Source: Solirubrobacteraceae bacterium
GTDB lineage: Bacteria; Actinomycetota; Thermoleophilia; Solirubrobacterales; Solirubrobacteraceae
Assembly: GCA_029263125.1 (NCBI GenBank)
Contig: JAJCYD010000043.1
Span: forward strand, 1 to 64,000
DNA: 64,000 bases
Direction: 5' to 3'
The notes beneath the pieces are model-generated. The model had not been told where the DNA came from. It was given only the letters and a program-made list of their open reading frames with translations, and did no database searches. Positions 7,767 through 15,243 of the stretch are shown piece by piece (positions within the stretch are counted from its first letter, which is position 1; each line of letters opens with the position of its first letter). Position numbers and translations under genes: made by a program.

Positions 7767-7839
7767 GGGCGATTAGCTCAGCTGGGAGAGCGCCGCCTCG
7801 ACAAGGCGGAGGTCACTGGTTCGAGCCCAGTATCGCCCA
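7767..7839 (+). tRNA. tRNA-Val (GAC) with C33
   Basis: The sequence folds with acceptor GGGCGAT/ATCGCCC, D stem GCTC/GAGC, T arm ACTGG-TTCGAGC-CCAGT and discriminator A. The anticodon stem CCGCC/GGCGG is perfect and encloses loop TCGACAA, giving anticodon GAC. Position 33, almost always U in elongator tRNAs, is C here, and T32 could even pair with A38. The rest of the molecule looks fully functional. Confidence 0.9.
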
Positions 7840-7847
7840 CTCCGAAA

Positions 7848-7884
7848 GCCCCGGCAGACGATGGGGTTTTCGTCTTTCCGGGGC
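7848..7884 (+). terminator. Hairpin terminator candidate after tRNA-Val
   Basis: GCCCCGG, then AGACGA, pair with TCGTCT and CCGGGGC around an 8-nt loop, giving a 13-bp stem with small bulges. It starts 9 nt after the tRNA. There is no T run, as is common for hairpin terminators in high-GC actinobacteria. Confidence 0.5.
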
Positions 7885-8044
7885 GTGCACACGATGGTCT
7901 CGGACCGTGCCTCGACCGTGGCGCGTCGGCGTCGACACTGGTTGATCGCCGAGCGGCGCATCAGGGAGCTACAGCACAGATCATCATTCAAGGTCGTTCC
8001 GGTGGCGACCGATACAGCCTTGTGCTGCGCATCGGAGGTCGCAA

Positions 8045-8584
8045 ATGCTGAGGAGCCTCGGAGAGGGCCGCAAGTACGGTGCCTTTCGCTTCGACTTCGG
8101 CCCGCCAAAGCGACCCACGCGGGCCAAGCTGCCATCGGGCCCCCGGCAGTCCAGTGGCCCGTTCCATCTTGAAGGCGTCGAGAAGAAGAGCAGCTCTGGC
8201 TGGTGGGTGACGGCGGGAGATGGAAAGGACTACTGGCTCCACGAGAAGGTCGTCTACGTGACGAACGAGACGGGGCTCGATCCCGCGGACGTCGAGGCAC
8301 TCATCGTCTCGAAGCGTCTTCGGAAGGAACGCCAGATCGACCGCGCTCGCCTTGCCGTCAAGGCGGCCGAGGAGCCAACAGGGCGGAAGCGACGATCGAT
8401 TCCGGTCGAGGTGCGCCAGGCGGTCTTCGAGAGGGATGGAGGACGTTGTGTTGAGTGCGGCGACAACTTCGACATCCAGTACGACCACGTCATCCCGCAC
8501 TCGCTCGGCGGCGCAGACACCGTCGAAAATCTCCAACTCCTCTGCGTCCCGTGCAACCAGAGCAAGGGCGTCGCGCTCGCCTAG
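8045..8584 (+). CDS. HNH endonuclease-domain protein
   Basis: The 179-residue protein ends in an HNH nuclease domain: CVECGD, then YDHVIPHSLGG, then LCVPCNQSKG. The four Cys would bind a structural zinc, and Asp-His plus the last Asn are the usual catalytic set. The first 110 residues (GRKYGAFRFDFG, GWWVTAGDGKDYWLHEK) match no family I recognise. A clear ribosome-binding site GGAGGT lies 5 nt before the ATG, unlike most genes in this window. The gene sits just downstream of tRNA-Val, in a short accessory stretch, and its codon use looks less GC-extreme than its neighbours. It could be a restriction or mobile-element nuclease, or a stand-alone defence gene; nothing nearby decides. Confidence 0.75.
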   Translation: MLRSLGEGRKYGAFRFDFGPPKRPTRAKLPSGPRQSSGPFHLEGVEKKSSSGWWVTAGDGKDYWLHEKVVYVTNETGLDPADVEALIVSKRLRKERQIDRARLAVKAAEEPTGRKRRSIPVEVRQAVFERDGGRCVECGDNFDIQYDHVIPHSLGGADTVENLQLLCVPCNQSKGVALA

Positions 8585-8648
8585 CAGCAGCGCCCATCTC
8601 TCCCCCGAGCGACCGACGCGGTGTTGTGCCCATGGTTGAGCCCGGCGA

Positions 8649-8927
8649 TCAGGCGGCTGCTTCGCGCACGACCAGAGCGTTCAGCTGCGGGAGGCCAACG
8701 TAGATCACGATCGGGTCCAGGTCGGCGCTGGTCGGCCAGGTGACGGTGCCAGCCTCGCGGTCAACCTCGACGCGGGCGAATCTCTCGGGATCGCGGAGTG
8801 GCTCGAACACCGGGCCGTCGAGCCGGCCTTCGAGGCTTACGTCGCGTACAGCGCCGTGATCGAAGACGACGCGCAGGCCGTGGTCGGCGATGACCTCTAC
8901 CTGCACGATGTCGTGGCGGTCGTTCAT
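8649..8927 (-). CDS. DUF2442-like protein
   Basis: The 92-residue protein follows the DUF2442 pattern: a short beta-rich start (VQVEVIADHGLRVVFDHGAVRDVSL), a middle with FEPLRDPERFARVEVD, and an end with TVTWPTSADLDPIVIY. Members of this family often lie next to a DUF4160 protein in putative toxin-antitoxin pairs. No DUF4160 partner is present here, so this may be an orphan. The start at MNDRHD is chosen because homology begins there. The role is unknown. Confidence 0.7.
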   Translation of the reverse strand: MNDRHDIVQVEVIADHGLRVVFDHGAVRDVSLEGRLDGPVFEPLRDPERFARVEVDREAGTVTWPTSADLDPIVIYVGLPQLNALVVREAAA

Positions 8928-9032
8928 CGGAGCAGTTCGATCTATTGGAGCGGTTGGCCGCCCGATCATGCTCCGAGTTTCGCAGTTCACCCGACTACGG
9001 CGCGGCGTTCACGGTCGTCGGACCCATTGTGG

Positions 9033-9061
9033 GTGATCACTTGCGTCGCTAAGGTGATCAC
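9033..9061 (+). promoter_or_regulatory. Twin-palindrome operator of the vapBC-type pair
   Basis: The 8-bp palindrome GTGATCAC occurs at 9033-9040 and again at 9054-9061, 21 bp apart (two helical turns). They bracket the -10-like TAAGGT at 9050-9055, which ends 6 nt before the antitoxin ATG. This geometry fits autoregulation by the toxin-antitoxin complex. Confidence 0.6.
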
Positions 9062-9331
9062 ATGCGCGAGGTTGGGATCAAGGAGCTCAAGCGCGACGCG
9101 AGCGCCATCGTCGATGCTGTCGAGGCGGGTGAGACGGTCGTGATCACGCGCCGTGGCAACCCCGTGGCGCGCATGGGTCCGGTCGCTGCGCCACCTCGCG
9201 TGCGAAGGCTCGTCGAGCAGGGCCTGATGAGCTGGCCGGGCGCAGCGACGAGTCTTCCCGACGAGACGTCGGTGCTGGTGACGGGCCACGGCGCCCCGAT
9301 CTCCCAGCAGGTCGTCGAGGACCGGCGCTGA
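9062..9331 (+). CDS. Phd/YefM-type antitoxin (VapB-like)
   Basis: An 89-residue protein with the N-terminal Phd/YefM DNA-binding fold: VGIKELKRDASAIVDAVEAG, then VVITRRGNPVARMGP. The C-terminal half is less conserved, as expected for the part that wraps the toxin. It overlaps the PIN-domain toxin gene (CTGA) and has a twin palindrome at its promoter. It should neutralise the toxin and repress the operon. The family assignment is secure. The pairing is inferred from overlap and order. Confidence 0.85.
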   Translation: MREVGIKELKRDASAIVDAVEAGETVVITRRGNPVARMGPVAAPPRVRRLVEQGLMSWPGAATSLPDETSVLVTGHGAPISQQVVEDRR

Positions 9332-9753
9332 CGGCGTTCCTCGACACCAGCGCGTTGCTGTCGCTGGTGCTTGGCGAGACGACGGCTCCGAAGATCCGCG
9401 CGATCCTCGTCGAGCACGAGACGGTCGCGGCATCTGCGATCGCCGAGGTTGAGGCGAGAGCCGGGATCGCACGAGCCCGGCGTGGCGGACGGCTGACCGT
9501 CCGCAGCGAGCGTGAGGTATGGCAGCGCTTCGAGCTGATCTGGTCGACCTCCGCGATCCTCGATGTCGACCGGACGCTGCTGGCGAGCGCGACCGATCTC
9601 GCATACCGTCGCGGGCTGCGTGGCTATGACGCGGTGCAACTCGCGAGCGGGCTGCGGGCCGCCGAGGCGACTGGCCATCCCGGGTTCGTCTGCCTCGATC
9701 GCGAGCTCAACGTTGCAGCTGAGGCGGAAGGCTTGACCTGCCTGATGACGTAG
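9328..9753 (+). CDS. VapC-type PIN-domain ribonuclease toxin with a probable CTG start
   Basis: The 141-residue PIN protein reads TAFLDTSALLSLVLGE at its start, with the first catalytic Asp. It then has an acidic residue in SAIAEVEARAG, Asp in RGLRGYDAVQLASG, and Asp in FVCLDREL. The only ATG, GTG or TTG start in frame before homology is lost is a TTG at 9355, which would remove the first catalytic Asp. No ATG or GTG lies upstream in this frame within the antitoxin region I checked (back to about 9271). CTG at 9328, overlapping the antitoxin stop as CTGA, keeps the whole fold. The toxin would cut RNA when the antitoxin is lost. Confidence 0.8.
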   Translation: MTAFLDTSALLSLVLGETTAPKIRAILVEHETVAASAIAEVEARAGIARARRGGRLTVRSEREVWQRFELIWSTSAILDVDRTLLASATDLAYRRGLRGYDAVQLASGLRAAEATGHPGFVCLDRELNVAAEAEGLTCLMT

Positions 9754-9772
9754 CCGGCGGCAGTTCGCCGAG

Positions 9773-10228
9773 CTACCGGCGTGCCGTCTGACAGGCCGCC
9801 ACGGCCAGCTCGTCGGCGCGCTCGTTGAGCGCCGAGCCCGCGTGGCCCTTGACCTTCTTCCACGTGACCGTGTGGGGCTCGAGCGCCACCAGCAAGGCCT
9901 CCCACAGCTCTCGGTTCTTGACCGGCGTCTTGCCGGCCGTCTTCCAGCCGCGCTTCTGCCAGCCGACGATCCAGCGCTTGACGATCGCGTCCATGACGTA
10001 GGTCGAGTCGATGTGGATCGTCACCTCGGACGGGCCTTTCAGGGCGCGCAGGCCCTCGATGACCGCCTGCAGCTCCATGCGGTTGTTCGTCGTCGCGGGA
10101 TCGCCGCCGGACAGCTCGACCTGCTTGGCGATCGATCCGTCGTCATCACGGGCGACGAGGATCGCCGCCCAGCCACCGGGGCCCGGGTTGCCCGAGCAGG
10201 CGCCGTCGGTCCAGAGTTCGAGATCCAT
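9773..10228 (-). CDS. rnhA: Ribonuclease HI
   Basis: This 151-residue enzyme removes RNA from RNA-DNA hybrids. All four catalytic acids are in place: Asp8 in [15 protein letters not shown], Glu52 in NNRMELQAV, Asp74 in IHIDSTYV and Asp139 in NERADELAV. The His of VKGHAG is also present. Length is normal for the bacterial type. On the minus strand TACGCT ends 7 nt before the ATG, so the mRNA is probably leaderless. It converges with the toxin gene. Confidence 0.95.
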   Translation of the reverse strand: MDLELWTDGACSGNPGPGGWAAILVARDDDGSIAKQVELSGGDPATTNNRMELQAVIEGLRALKGPSEVTIHIDSTYVMDAIVKRWIVGWQKRGWKTAGKTPVKNRELWEALLVALEPHTVTWKKVKGHAGSALNERADELAVAACQTARR

Positions 10229-10314
10229 GCGCCGCAGCGTATGAGGCGCGGTGGACGGCGGCGCGCGCCAATCCGGGCGTGCTCGACCGTGTCGCGCTCG
10301 ATACCGTCCCGGCC

Positions 10315-10833
10315 ATGCCGTCCCTGCGATTCGCGATTCCCACCAACCAGGCCGCCGTCATGCTCTCGGAGTGCAGCGGCGCGCTGACCGCGCTGTTCGC
10401 GCTCGACTCGCACATGCAGCATCACCTCGATTGGCTCACGGCCGCCGCTGAGTCGCTCGGGCGCAGCCCGGACGCCGACGACGACGCGACGCGCGACGCG
10501 CGTGCCGTGGCCAACGCGCAGACCGAGCGCATGCGCGCGCTGCGCACCGAGCTCGCCGAGCTGGCCGCCGATGCCCAGGCCCTGCTACCCGAGGGCGACA
10601 CGGCCGGCGCGACGATCGTGCGCGAGCACGAGATGGCGCCGTTGCCCGAGGCCGTGGGCCCGCAGGAGCTGTTCATGGTTGAGCGCAGCTTCTCCGCCGG
10701 GATGGCGCGCTTCGTCCACACCGCGACGATGTCGCTGCGGCCGCTGCGCAGTCGCCTGAGGACCTTCGACGACGACCCGAGCACGCAGCTCGCCGACAAC
10801 GTCGATGCGTTCCTCGCCGCCGTGCACTCCTGA
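10315..10833 (+). CDS. Unknown helical protein
   Basis: The 172-residue product is rich in Ala, Leu, Glu and Arg and looks mostly alpha-helical. The stretches [20 protein letters not shown] and [14 protein letters not shown] could form helical bundles. I recognise no domain or active site. The ATG at 10315 is chosen because TACCGT ends 7 nt before it; the frame is open for 12 codons upstream. It abuts its convergent neighbour, stop to stop, without a gap. Confidence 0.6.
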   Translation: MPSLRFAIPTNQAAVMLSECSGALTALFALDSHMQHHLDWLTAAAESLGRSPDADDDATRDARAVANAQTERMRALRTELAELAADAQALLPEGDTAGATIVREHEMAPLPEAVGPQELFMVERSFSAGMARFVHTATMSLRPLRSRLRTFDDDPSTQLADNVDAFLAAVHS

Positions 10834-11166
10834 CTACACGGGATCCGCCGGCGGTGGGATCGGCGTCCACGTGACCACGAGGCGCGCGCCGCCCTCCAGC
10901 CGGAAGGTCAGGCCGTGCTCGCGCTCGGCGACGGACTCGACCGGCGCGTCGCTGAGATCGAAGCGCGTGTCGCCGACCGAGTAGTGGCCGTAGAGATCGA
11001 AGTGCGACGCGCCGGCCGTCGGCTCGTCGTCGGCGACGTCCAGATGCCAGTTCTCCAGGTGCCCGCTCGTGATCAGCAGCGGCATGTCGTGTGAGACCTC
11101 GACCCAGGCCGTCACCTCATGTCCGAGGCGGTCGTTGAGCAAGAGCAGCGCCTCGTCGAGGGTCAT
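10834..11166 (-). CDS. Unknown small acidic protein
   Basis: The 110-residue product begins MTLDEALLLLNDRLGHEV and contains alternating beta-like segments (HFDLYGHYSVGDTRFDLSD, FRLEGGARLVVTW). No known family comes to mind. The start is supported by TACGGT on the minus strand ending 8 nt before the ATG. It is divergent from the gene at 11230 with only 63 bases between starts. Confidence 0.6.
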   Translation of the reverse strand: MTLDEALLLLNDRLGHEVTAWVEVSHDMPLLITSGHLENWHLDVADDEPTAGASHFDLYGHYSVGDTRFDLSDAPVESVAEREHGLTFRLEGGARLVVTWTPIPPPADPV

Positions 11167-11229
11167 CGCCGCGCACCGTACCGTGCCGTGGCATGCCACG
11201 TCCTTCGGGCTGGGTAGCCTCCGGAACCA

Positions 11230-11580
11230 ATGGCGAGCCCACCACCGATCATCTTCGCGGTCAACCTCACCGTTCCCGGCGAGATGCGCTGGTGCATGCG
11301 CGCCAAGGGCGCCTTCGACGACTGGATCCATTCGGAGGCCGAGTCGGCCGACCGGCCGATCGCCGAGCTGCCGGCCGCCGACCTGGCCATGCAGACCGAT
11401 CACTGCGAGCTGACGCTGTCCTGGATCGAGCTGCCCGCCGACAACGCCTGGCACGCGACACAGCGCGCGTCGGAGATCGTCGAGCAGGTGTTGCCCGAGC
11501 TGCTGCGCACACGAGCGCTGCGCGTCGATGCGACGATGCAGACCCCCGACCCCGACATGCGCCGGCCGGTCGGAAGCTGA
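11230..11580 (+). CDS. Unknown small protein
   Basis: The 116-residue product starts MASPPPIIFAVNLTVPGEM and has an amphipathic C-terminal helix (ATQRASEIVEQVLPELLRTR). TAGCCT ends 9 nt before the ATG, which supports a leaderless start. No conserved family is evident. It faces the receiver gene and ends 9 bases from it. Confidence 0.6.
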   Translation: MASPPPIIFAVNLTVPGEMRWCMRAKGAFDDWIHSEAESADRPIAELPAADLAMQTDHCELTLSWIELPADNAWHATQRASEIVEQVLPELLRTRALRVDATMQTPDPDMRRPVGS

Positions 11581-11589
11581 CGCCCGCGC

Positions 11590-11955
11590 CTACAGCTCCG
11601 CCACGAGCCGCAGCAGCTCCAGCGGACTGAACGGCTTGGTCAGGAAGTAGTCCGCCCCGGCCTGTTCGGCACGCACCCGCGCCGAGTCCTCGGCGGTGGC
11701 GGTCAGCATGACGATCTTCGCGCCGGTCATCGTCGCGTCCGCGCGCATCTGACGGCACGCCTCGATGCCGTCCATGCGCGGCATGTCGATGTCCAGGAAG
11801 ACGAGCTTCGGCGACTGTGCGCGTGCGGCCTGGACCGCCTCCTCACCGTCGCGGGCCTCGTGCAGCTCGAACTCCGAGACCCCCTCGAGCGTCGTCAGGA
11901 TGAGCTTGCGGATGAAGGGGTCGTCGTCAACGATCAGCACCGCCCGGGAATTCAC
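11590..11955 (-). CDS. Single-domain response regulator (CheY-like receiver)
   Basis: The 121-residue product is one receiver domain with nothing attached. The acidic pocket is Asp10-12 (VDDD), the phospho-acceptor Asp is at 55 (VFLDIDMPRMDG), Thr85 is in MLTATAED and Lys107 in FLTKPFSP. All are in the standard positions, so it should be phosphorylated. It has no output domain, so it likely relays or sinks phosphate for the hybrid kinase upstream. Its GTG overlaps the stop of the HD-GYP gene (GTGA), making it the last gene of a three-gene signalling operon. Confidence 0.9.
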   Translation of the reverse strand: MNSRAVLIVDDDPFIRKLILTTLEGVSEFELHEARDGEEAVQAARAQSPKLVFLDIDMPRMDGIEACRQMRADATMTGAKIVMLTATAEDSARVRAEQAGADYFLTKPFSPLELLRLVAEL

Positions 11956-12698
11956 CCGATCGCCTCCCTGATCTGCTCGATCCGGCTGTCGGGAAGCTCG
12001 CGAAACGCCGCGATGACGTCGGGGTCGAAGTGCGAGCCGCCGCCGTCCTCGATGATCTCCCGCGCATGCGCGATCGTCGACGGCTGGCGGTAGGGCCGCT
12101 GGGTCGTCAGGGCGTCGAGCGTGTCGGCGACCGCGAACACGCGCGCGGAAACCGGGATCTCCTCGCCGGCCGTGCCGTCCGGGTAGCCGCCGCCATCCCA
12201 GCGCTCGTGGTGGGAGCGGATGACGTCGCGCGCCGCGCCGAGGAAGTCGATGTCGCGAACGATCTCAAAGCCCGTCACGGGGTGCTGCTGCATCACCAGC
12301 CGCTCGGTCGTCGTCAGCGGGCCGGGCTTGAAGAGGATCGCGTCGGGCACGGCGACCTTGCCCACGTCGTGCAGCAGGAAGCCGAACTCGATCTGCGGAT
12401 CGTCGGCGAGGGCCAGCTCGAAGACCTCTCCGAGCGCGAGGCCGTAGGCCGCGACGCGCTCGGCATGACGTCCGGTGTAGGCGTCACGCGCCTCGACCGC
12501 GCTGGCGAGCGCGCGAACCGTGAGCATGTAGGAGCGGTGCAGCTCCTGAGATCGCCGCCGTTCCTGAAGAAAGGTCTCGCGCAGGTCGGCCGCATAGCGA
12601 TGTAGCTGGCGATCCTGCTCCCCGGCGTCGTCGACGCGTTGCGCGAGCTGGGCCTCCAGCGCCCCGATCCGTTCGCGAAGCTCCTCCTCGACAGGCAC
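11952..12698 (-). CDS. HD-GYP domain protein, probable cyclic-di-GMP phosphodiesterase
   Basis: The 248-residue protein has an N-terminal coiled-coil stretch (about residues 1-60) followed by an HD-GYP domain. Motifs are HAERVAAYG, LLHDVGK, SHHERWDGGGYPDG and ARVFAVADTLDALTTQRPYR. The HD and GYP residues are intact, so cleavage of cyclic-di-GMP is expected. The GTG start just after the kinase stop is preferred; a TTG 12 codons earlier would overlap the kinase gene. It shares 4 bases with the receiver gene. No GGDEF protein is in the window. Confidence 0.85.
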   Translation of the reverse strand: MPVEEELRERIGALEAQLAQRVDDAGEQDRQLHRYAADLRETFLQERRRSQELHRSYMLTVRALASAVEARDAYTGRHAERVAAYGLALGEVFELALADDPQIEFGFLLHDVGKVAVPDAILFKPGPLTTTERLVMQQHPVTGFEIVRDIDFLGAARDVIRSHHERWDGGGYPDGTAGEEIPVSARVFAVADTLDALTTQRPYRQPSTIAHAREIIEDGGGSHFDPDVIAAFRELPDSRIEQIREAIG

Positions 12699-12705
12699 CT
12701 GGTCA

Positions 12706-15186
12706 TCATGACCCAGCCGCGCCCGCCGTGCCAAGCGCCGTGCGCAGCGCGGCGATCGCCTGTGGCAGCGGGAAGACCGGCATGCCGACGCCGCTGCCCC
12801 GCCCGCCCGCGTCGCCTGTCGAGAACAGGATCACCGAGCGTCCTCGGCGGCGCCCGCGCAACGCCAAGCCTTCGATGAGCGCGAGCGCGTCGCTCATGCT
12901 CGCGTGGATGAGGGCGACCTCGAAGAGCTCGGACGCGCTGGCCTGCGTGGCTCCCTGCGCGCTCGTCTCCCAGCGATGCTCGATGCCGAGCCCCGCGAGC
13001 GACGGCGCGAGGTCGATGCGTACGGCGTCGGGGGCGACGACGAGCACGCGCGAGCGCTTGGCCGTGATCGCGGATTGGAGCACGTCGCTGAGCCGCAGGC
13101 GATCGATCGGCTTGGACACCGCCCACTCGCCATCCAGCTGCGACAGCGCCGAGGAGACCGACACGAAGATCACCGGCAGATCGCGCAGGCTCGGATCCGC
13201 GCGCACCGCCTCGAGCACCTCGAAGCCGCTCATCCCGGGCATCAGCACATCGAGCGTCATGGCGTCGAAGCGCTCGCCCCGCAGCCGTGCGAGCGCGTCG
13301 GTTCCGGAGTGGACCTGCACGCTCTGCACCCCCAGCGGCTCGAGCTGCTCGGCGATCAGCGCGGCCAGCGGCGGCTCGTCGTCGACGATCAGCACGCGGC
13401 GCGACGCCAGTGGCGGGGGCGTCGCGCCGTTGACGCCGTCGCCGGCGGCGTCGGGCGCGACGGGCAGGGCGATCGTGAACGTCGTCCCGCGGCCCAGCTC
13501 GCTGCGGACGTCGATCGACCCGCCGTGCAGGTCGACGAGCGACTTGACGATCGGCAGGCCGAGGCCGGTGCCCGGGTTGCGGCGCTCGCTGGTCGTGCCG
13601 CGGTAGAAGCGGTCGAAGATCCGGCGCGTGTCGTCGGAGGCCATGCCCGGGCCGTCGTCGCCGACGACGATCCGCGTCGCTTGTGCGTCGCCGTCCAGCC
13701 GCAGCGCGATCGTCCCGTGCTCGGGCGTGTACAGATGGGCATTGGTCAGCAGGTTGGTGATCATCTGGCGCACACGACCGGGGTCCGCCAGGGCGGGCGG
13801 CCGCGGCTCGGCGATTTCGACGTCCAGGCGCTGATGCTTGTCGTTGATGCGCGGGCGCATCAGCGCCGCGACCTCCTCGACGGTGTCGCGCAGGTCGCAG
13901 CTGCGCGGCTGGATCTCAAACTCGCCTGACTCGATCCGCGCGACGTCGAGCAGGTCGTTGACGAGGTCGACGAGCCGGTCGGTCGACTGCAGCGCGATGG
14001 CGATGAAGTCCAGTTGGCGCGGCGTGAGGTTCTCGGCTTCGGTCGACTGCAGCAGCTCGATGAACCCCTTGATCGACGTCAGCGGGCTGCGCAGCTCGTG
14101 CGACGCGGTCGCGACGAAGTCGGTCTTGGCCTGCTCCAGGCGCGCGCGCTCGGTGATGTCGCGCAGCGTCCAGACGACGCCGCCCTCGGGGCCCCCCAGG
14201 CGGGCGGCGGTCACGGCGATCGTGACCCCGTCGTGCTCGATCGTCACCTCGCCGCGCAGCGCCTCGTCGCGCGCGGGCAGCGGGCTGCCGGGTCCATGCG
14301 CGCTCGCGCCGGGGCTCAGCTGCGCTACCAGGTCGCGCGCACGAGGATTCATCGTCGTCACCCGATCGCCGGCGTCGCAGATGACAAGGCCGTCGCCGAG
14401 GCTCTCGACCGTCGTCGCCAGCCGTTGTCGCTGGGACTCCACGCGCACGGCGGCCGCCTCGAGGTCGGCGCTCATGACGTTGAAGGACTCTCCGAGCGCC
14501 GCGAGCTCGCGCGGACCGTCGGCCTCGACGCGCACGGCGCGCTCCCCGGCGGCCATCCGACGGGTCGCCCCCACGAGATCGTCCAGTGGTCGGCGCATCG
14601 CTCCGATCAGCAGCGTCAAGAAGGCCAGGACGCCGACCAGCGCCAGGCCGGCGCCGACGCCGATCGCCGCGAGCGCAGTGCGTGACCGGCGCGTCGTCAG
14701 CGCGCGCGCGTCCTCGCGCCGGGCATCCTGGCGAGCGGCGATCAGCATCGTCGCATCGCGGACCGCGGGCAGCGCGAGCGCGGCGGCCGCTCGCGGCGCC
14801 GGGCGAGTCGGGCTCTGGGCAAGCGCGCGGGCGGCACGCTGGGCCGCGGCGATCCGATCGGCCTGCGTCTGGCTTGCGTCGTCATCTCGCGCGAGAAGCC
14901 GCACGCTCTCGGCCTTGCGGTCGACCTCGCGCGCGGCGTTGGCGACGAAGGTGGCCGCCTCGCGCGACCTCGGCCGGGCGAGGTTCGCCTGCAGGGCAAC
15001 CGCTGCCGACAGGAGGTTGGCGGCCGCGACCTCCAGCGACGATGCCGCAGACAGATCGTCCTCGTAGCTCTGCCGGGCGTCATAGAGCGCCGCGATGCCG
15101 ACCGCGCCGATCGTCGCCAGGATGACCGTCAACCCGAGCAGCGCGACGCGCAGCGTGCGAGCGATCGGACGTCGCCGCGCGCTCAC
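12706..15186 (-). CDS. Membrane hybrid histidine kinase with two receiver-like C-terminal domains
   Basis: The 826-residue sensor has a membrane helix at 12-35, an extracytoplasmic helical domain, a second membrane helix at about 171-196, HAMP (197-250) and a PAS-like domain (about 257-350). A HisKA domain carries His363 (ASHELRSPLT). The ATPase domain has Asn482, DDGPGM (510-515) and GTGLGLP (539-545). A receiver follows with phospho-site Asp646 (LDVLMPG). The last 110 residues (RSRVLVVAPDAVRID onward) look like a second receiver without the acidic pocket. The input signal is unknown. Overlap and spacing tie it to the HD-GYP and receiver genes that follow, suggesting a phosphorelay that controls cyclic-di-GMP turnover. 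Confidence 0.9.
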   Translation of the reverse strand: MSARRRPIARTLRVALLGLTVILATIGAVGIAALYDARQSYEDDLSAASSLEVAAANLLSAAVALQANLARPRSREAATFVANAAREVDRKAESVRLLARDDDASQTQADRIAAAQRAARALAQSPTRPAPRAAAALALPAVRDATMLIAARQDARREDARALTTRRSRTALAAIGVGAGLALVGVLAFLTLLIGAMRRPLDDLVGATRRMAAGERAVRVEADGPRELAALGESFNVMSADLEAAAVRVESQRQRLATTVESLGDGLVICDAGDRVTTMNPRARDLVAQLSPGASAHGPGSPLPARDEALRGEVTIEHDGVTIAVTAARLGGPEGGVVWTLRDITERARLEQAKTDFVATASHELRSPLTSIKGFIELLQSTEAENLTPRQLDFIAIALQSTDRLVDLVNDLLDVARIESGEFEIQPRSCDLRDTVEEVAALMRPRINDKHQRLDVEIAEPRPPALADPGRVRQMITNLLTNAHLYTPEHGTIALRLDGDAQATRIVVGDDGPGMASDDTRRIFDRFYRGTTSERRNPGTGLGLPIVKSLVDLHGGSIDVRSELGRGTTFTIALPVAPDAAGDGVNGATPPPLASRRVLIVDDEPPLAALIAEQLEPLGVQSVQVHSGTDALARLRGERFDAMTLDVLMPGMSGFEVLEAVRADPSLRDLPVIFVSVSSALSQLDGEWAVSKPIDRLRLSDVLQSAITAKRSRVLVVAPDAVRIDLAPSLAGLGIEHRWETSAQGATQASASELFEVALIHASMSDALALIEGLALRGRRRGRSVILFSTGDAGGRGSGVGMPVFPLPQAIAALRTALGTAGAAGS

Positions 15187-15193
15187 GTTGACC

Positions 15194-15208
15194 TGGGGTC
15201 AGACCCCA
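15194..15208. repeat. Short palindrome TGGGGTCAGACCCCA
   Basis: Two 7-base arms (TGGGGTC and GACCCCA) flank a central A. It sits between the divergent kinase gene and the proline-rich protein gene. Similar short palindromes are scattered in many high-GC genomes, so it may be a dispersed repeat or a local operator. Confidence 0.4.
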
Positions 15209-15243
15209 TGGACATGCGCGGACGCGCAACTATCATCGCCGGG

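Noticed and set aside
7840-9780. Integrative element using tRNA-Val as attachment site
   Set aside because: No integrase gene and no second copy of the tRNA 3' end were found in the window.
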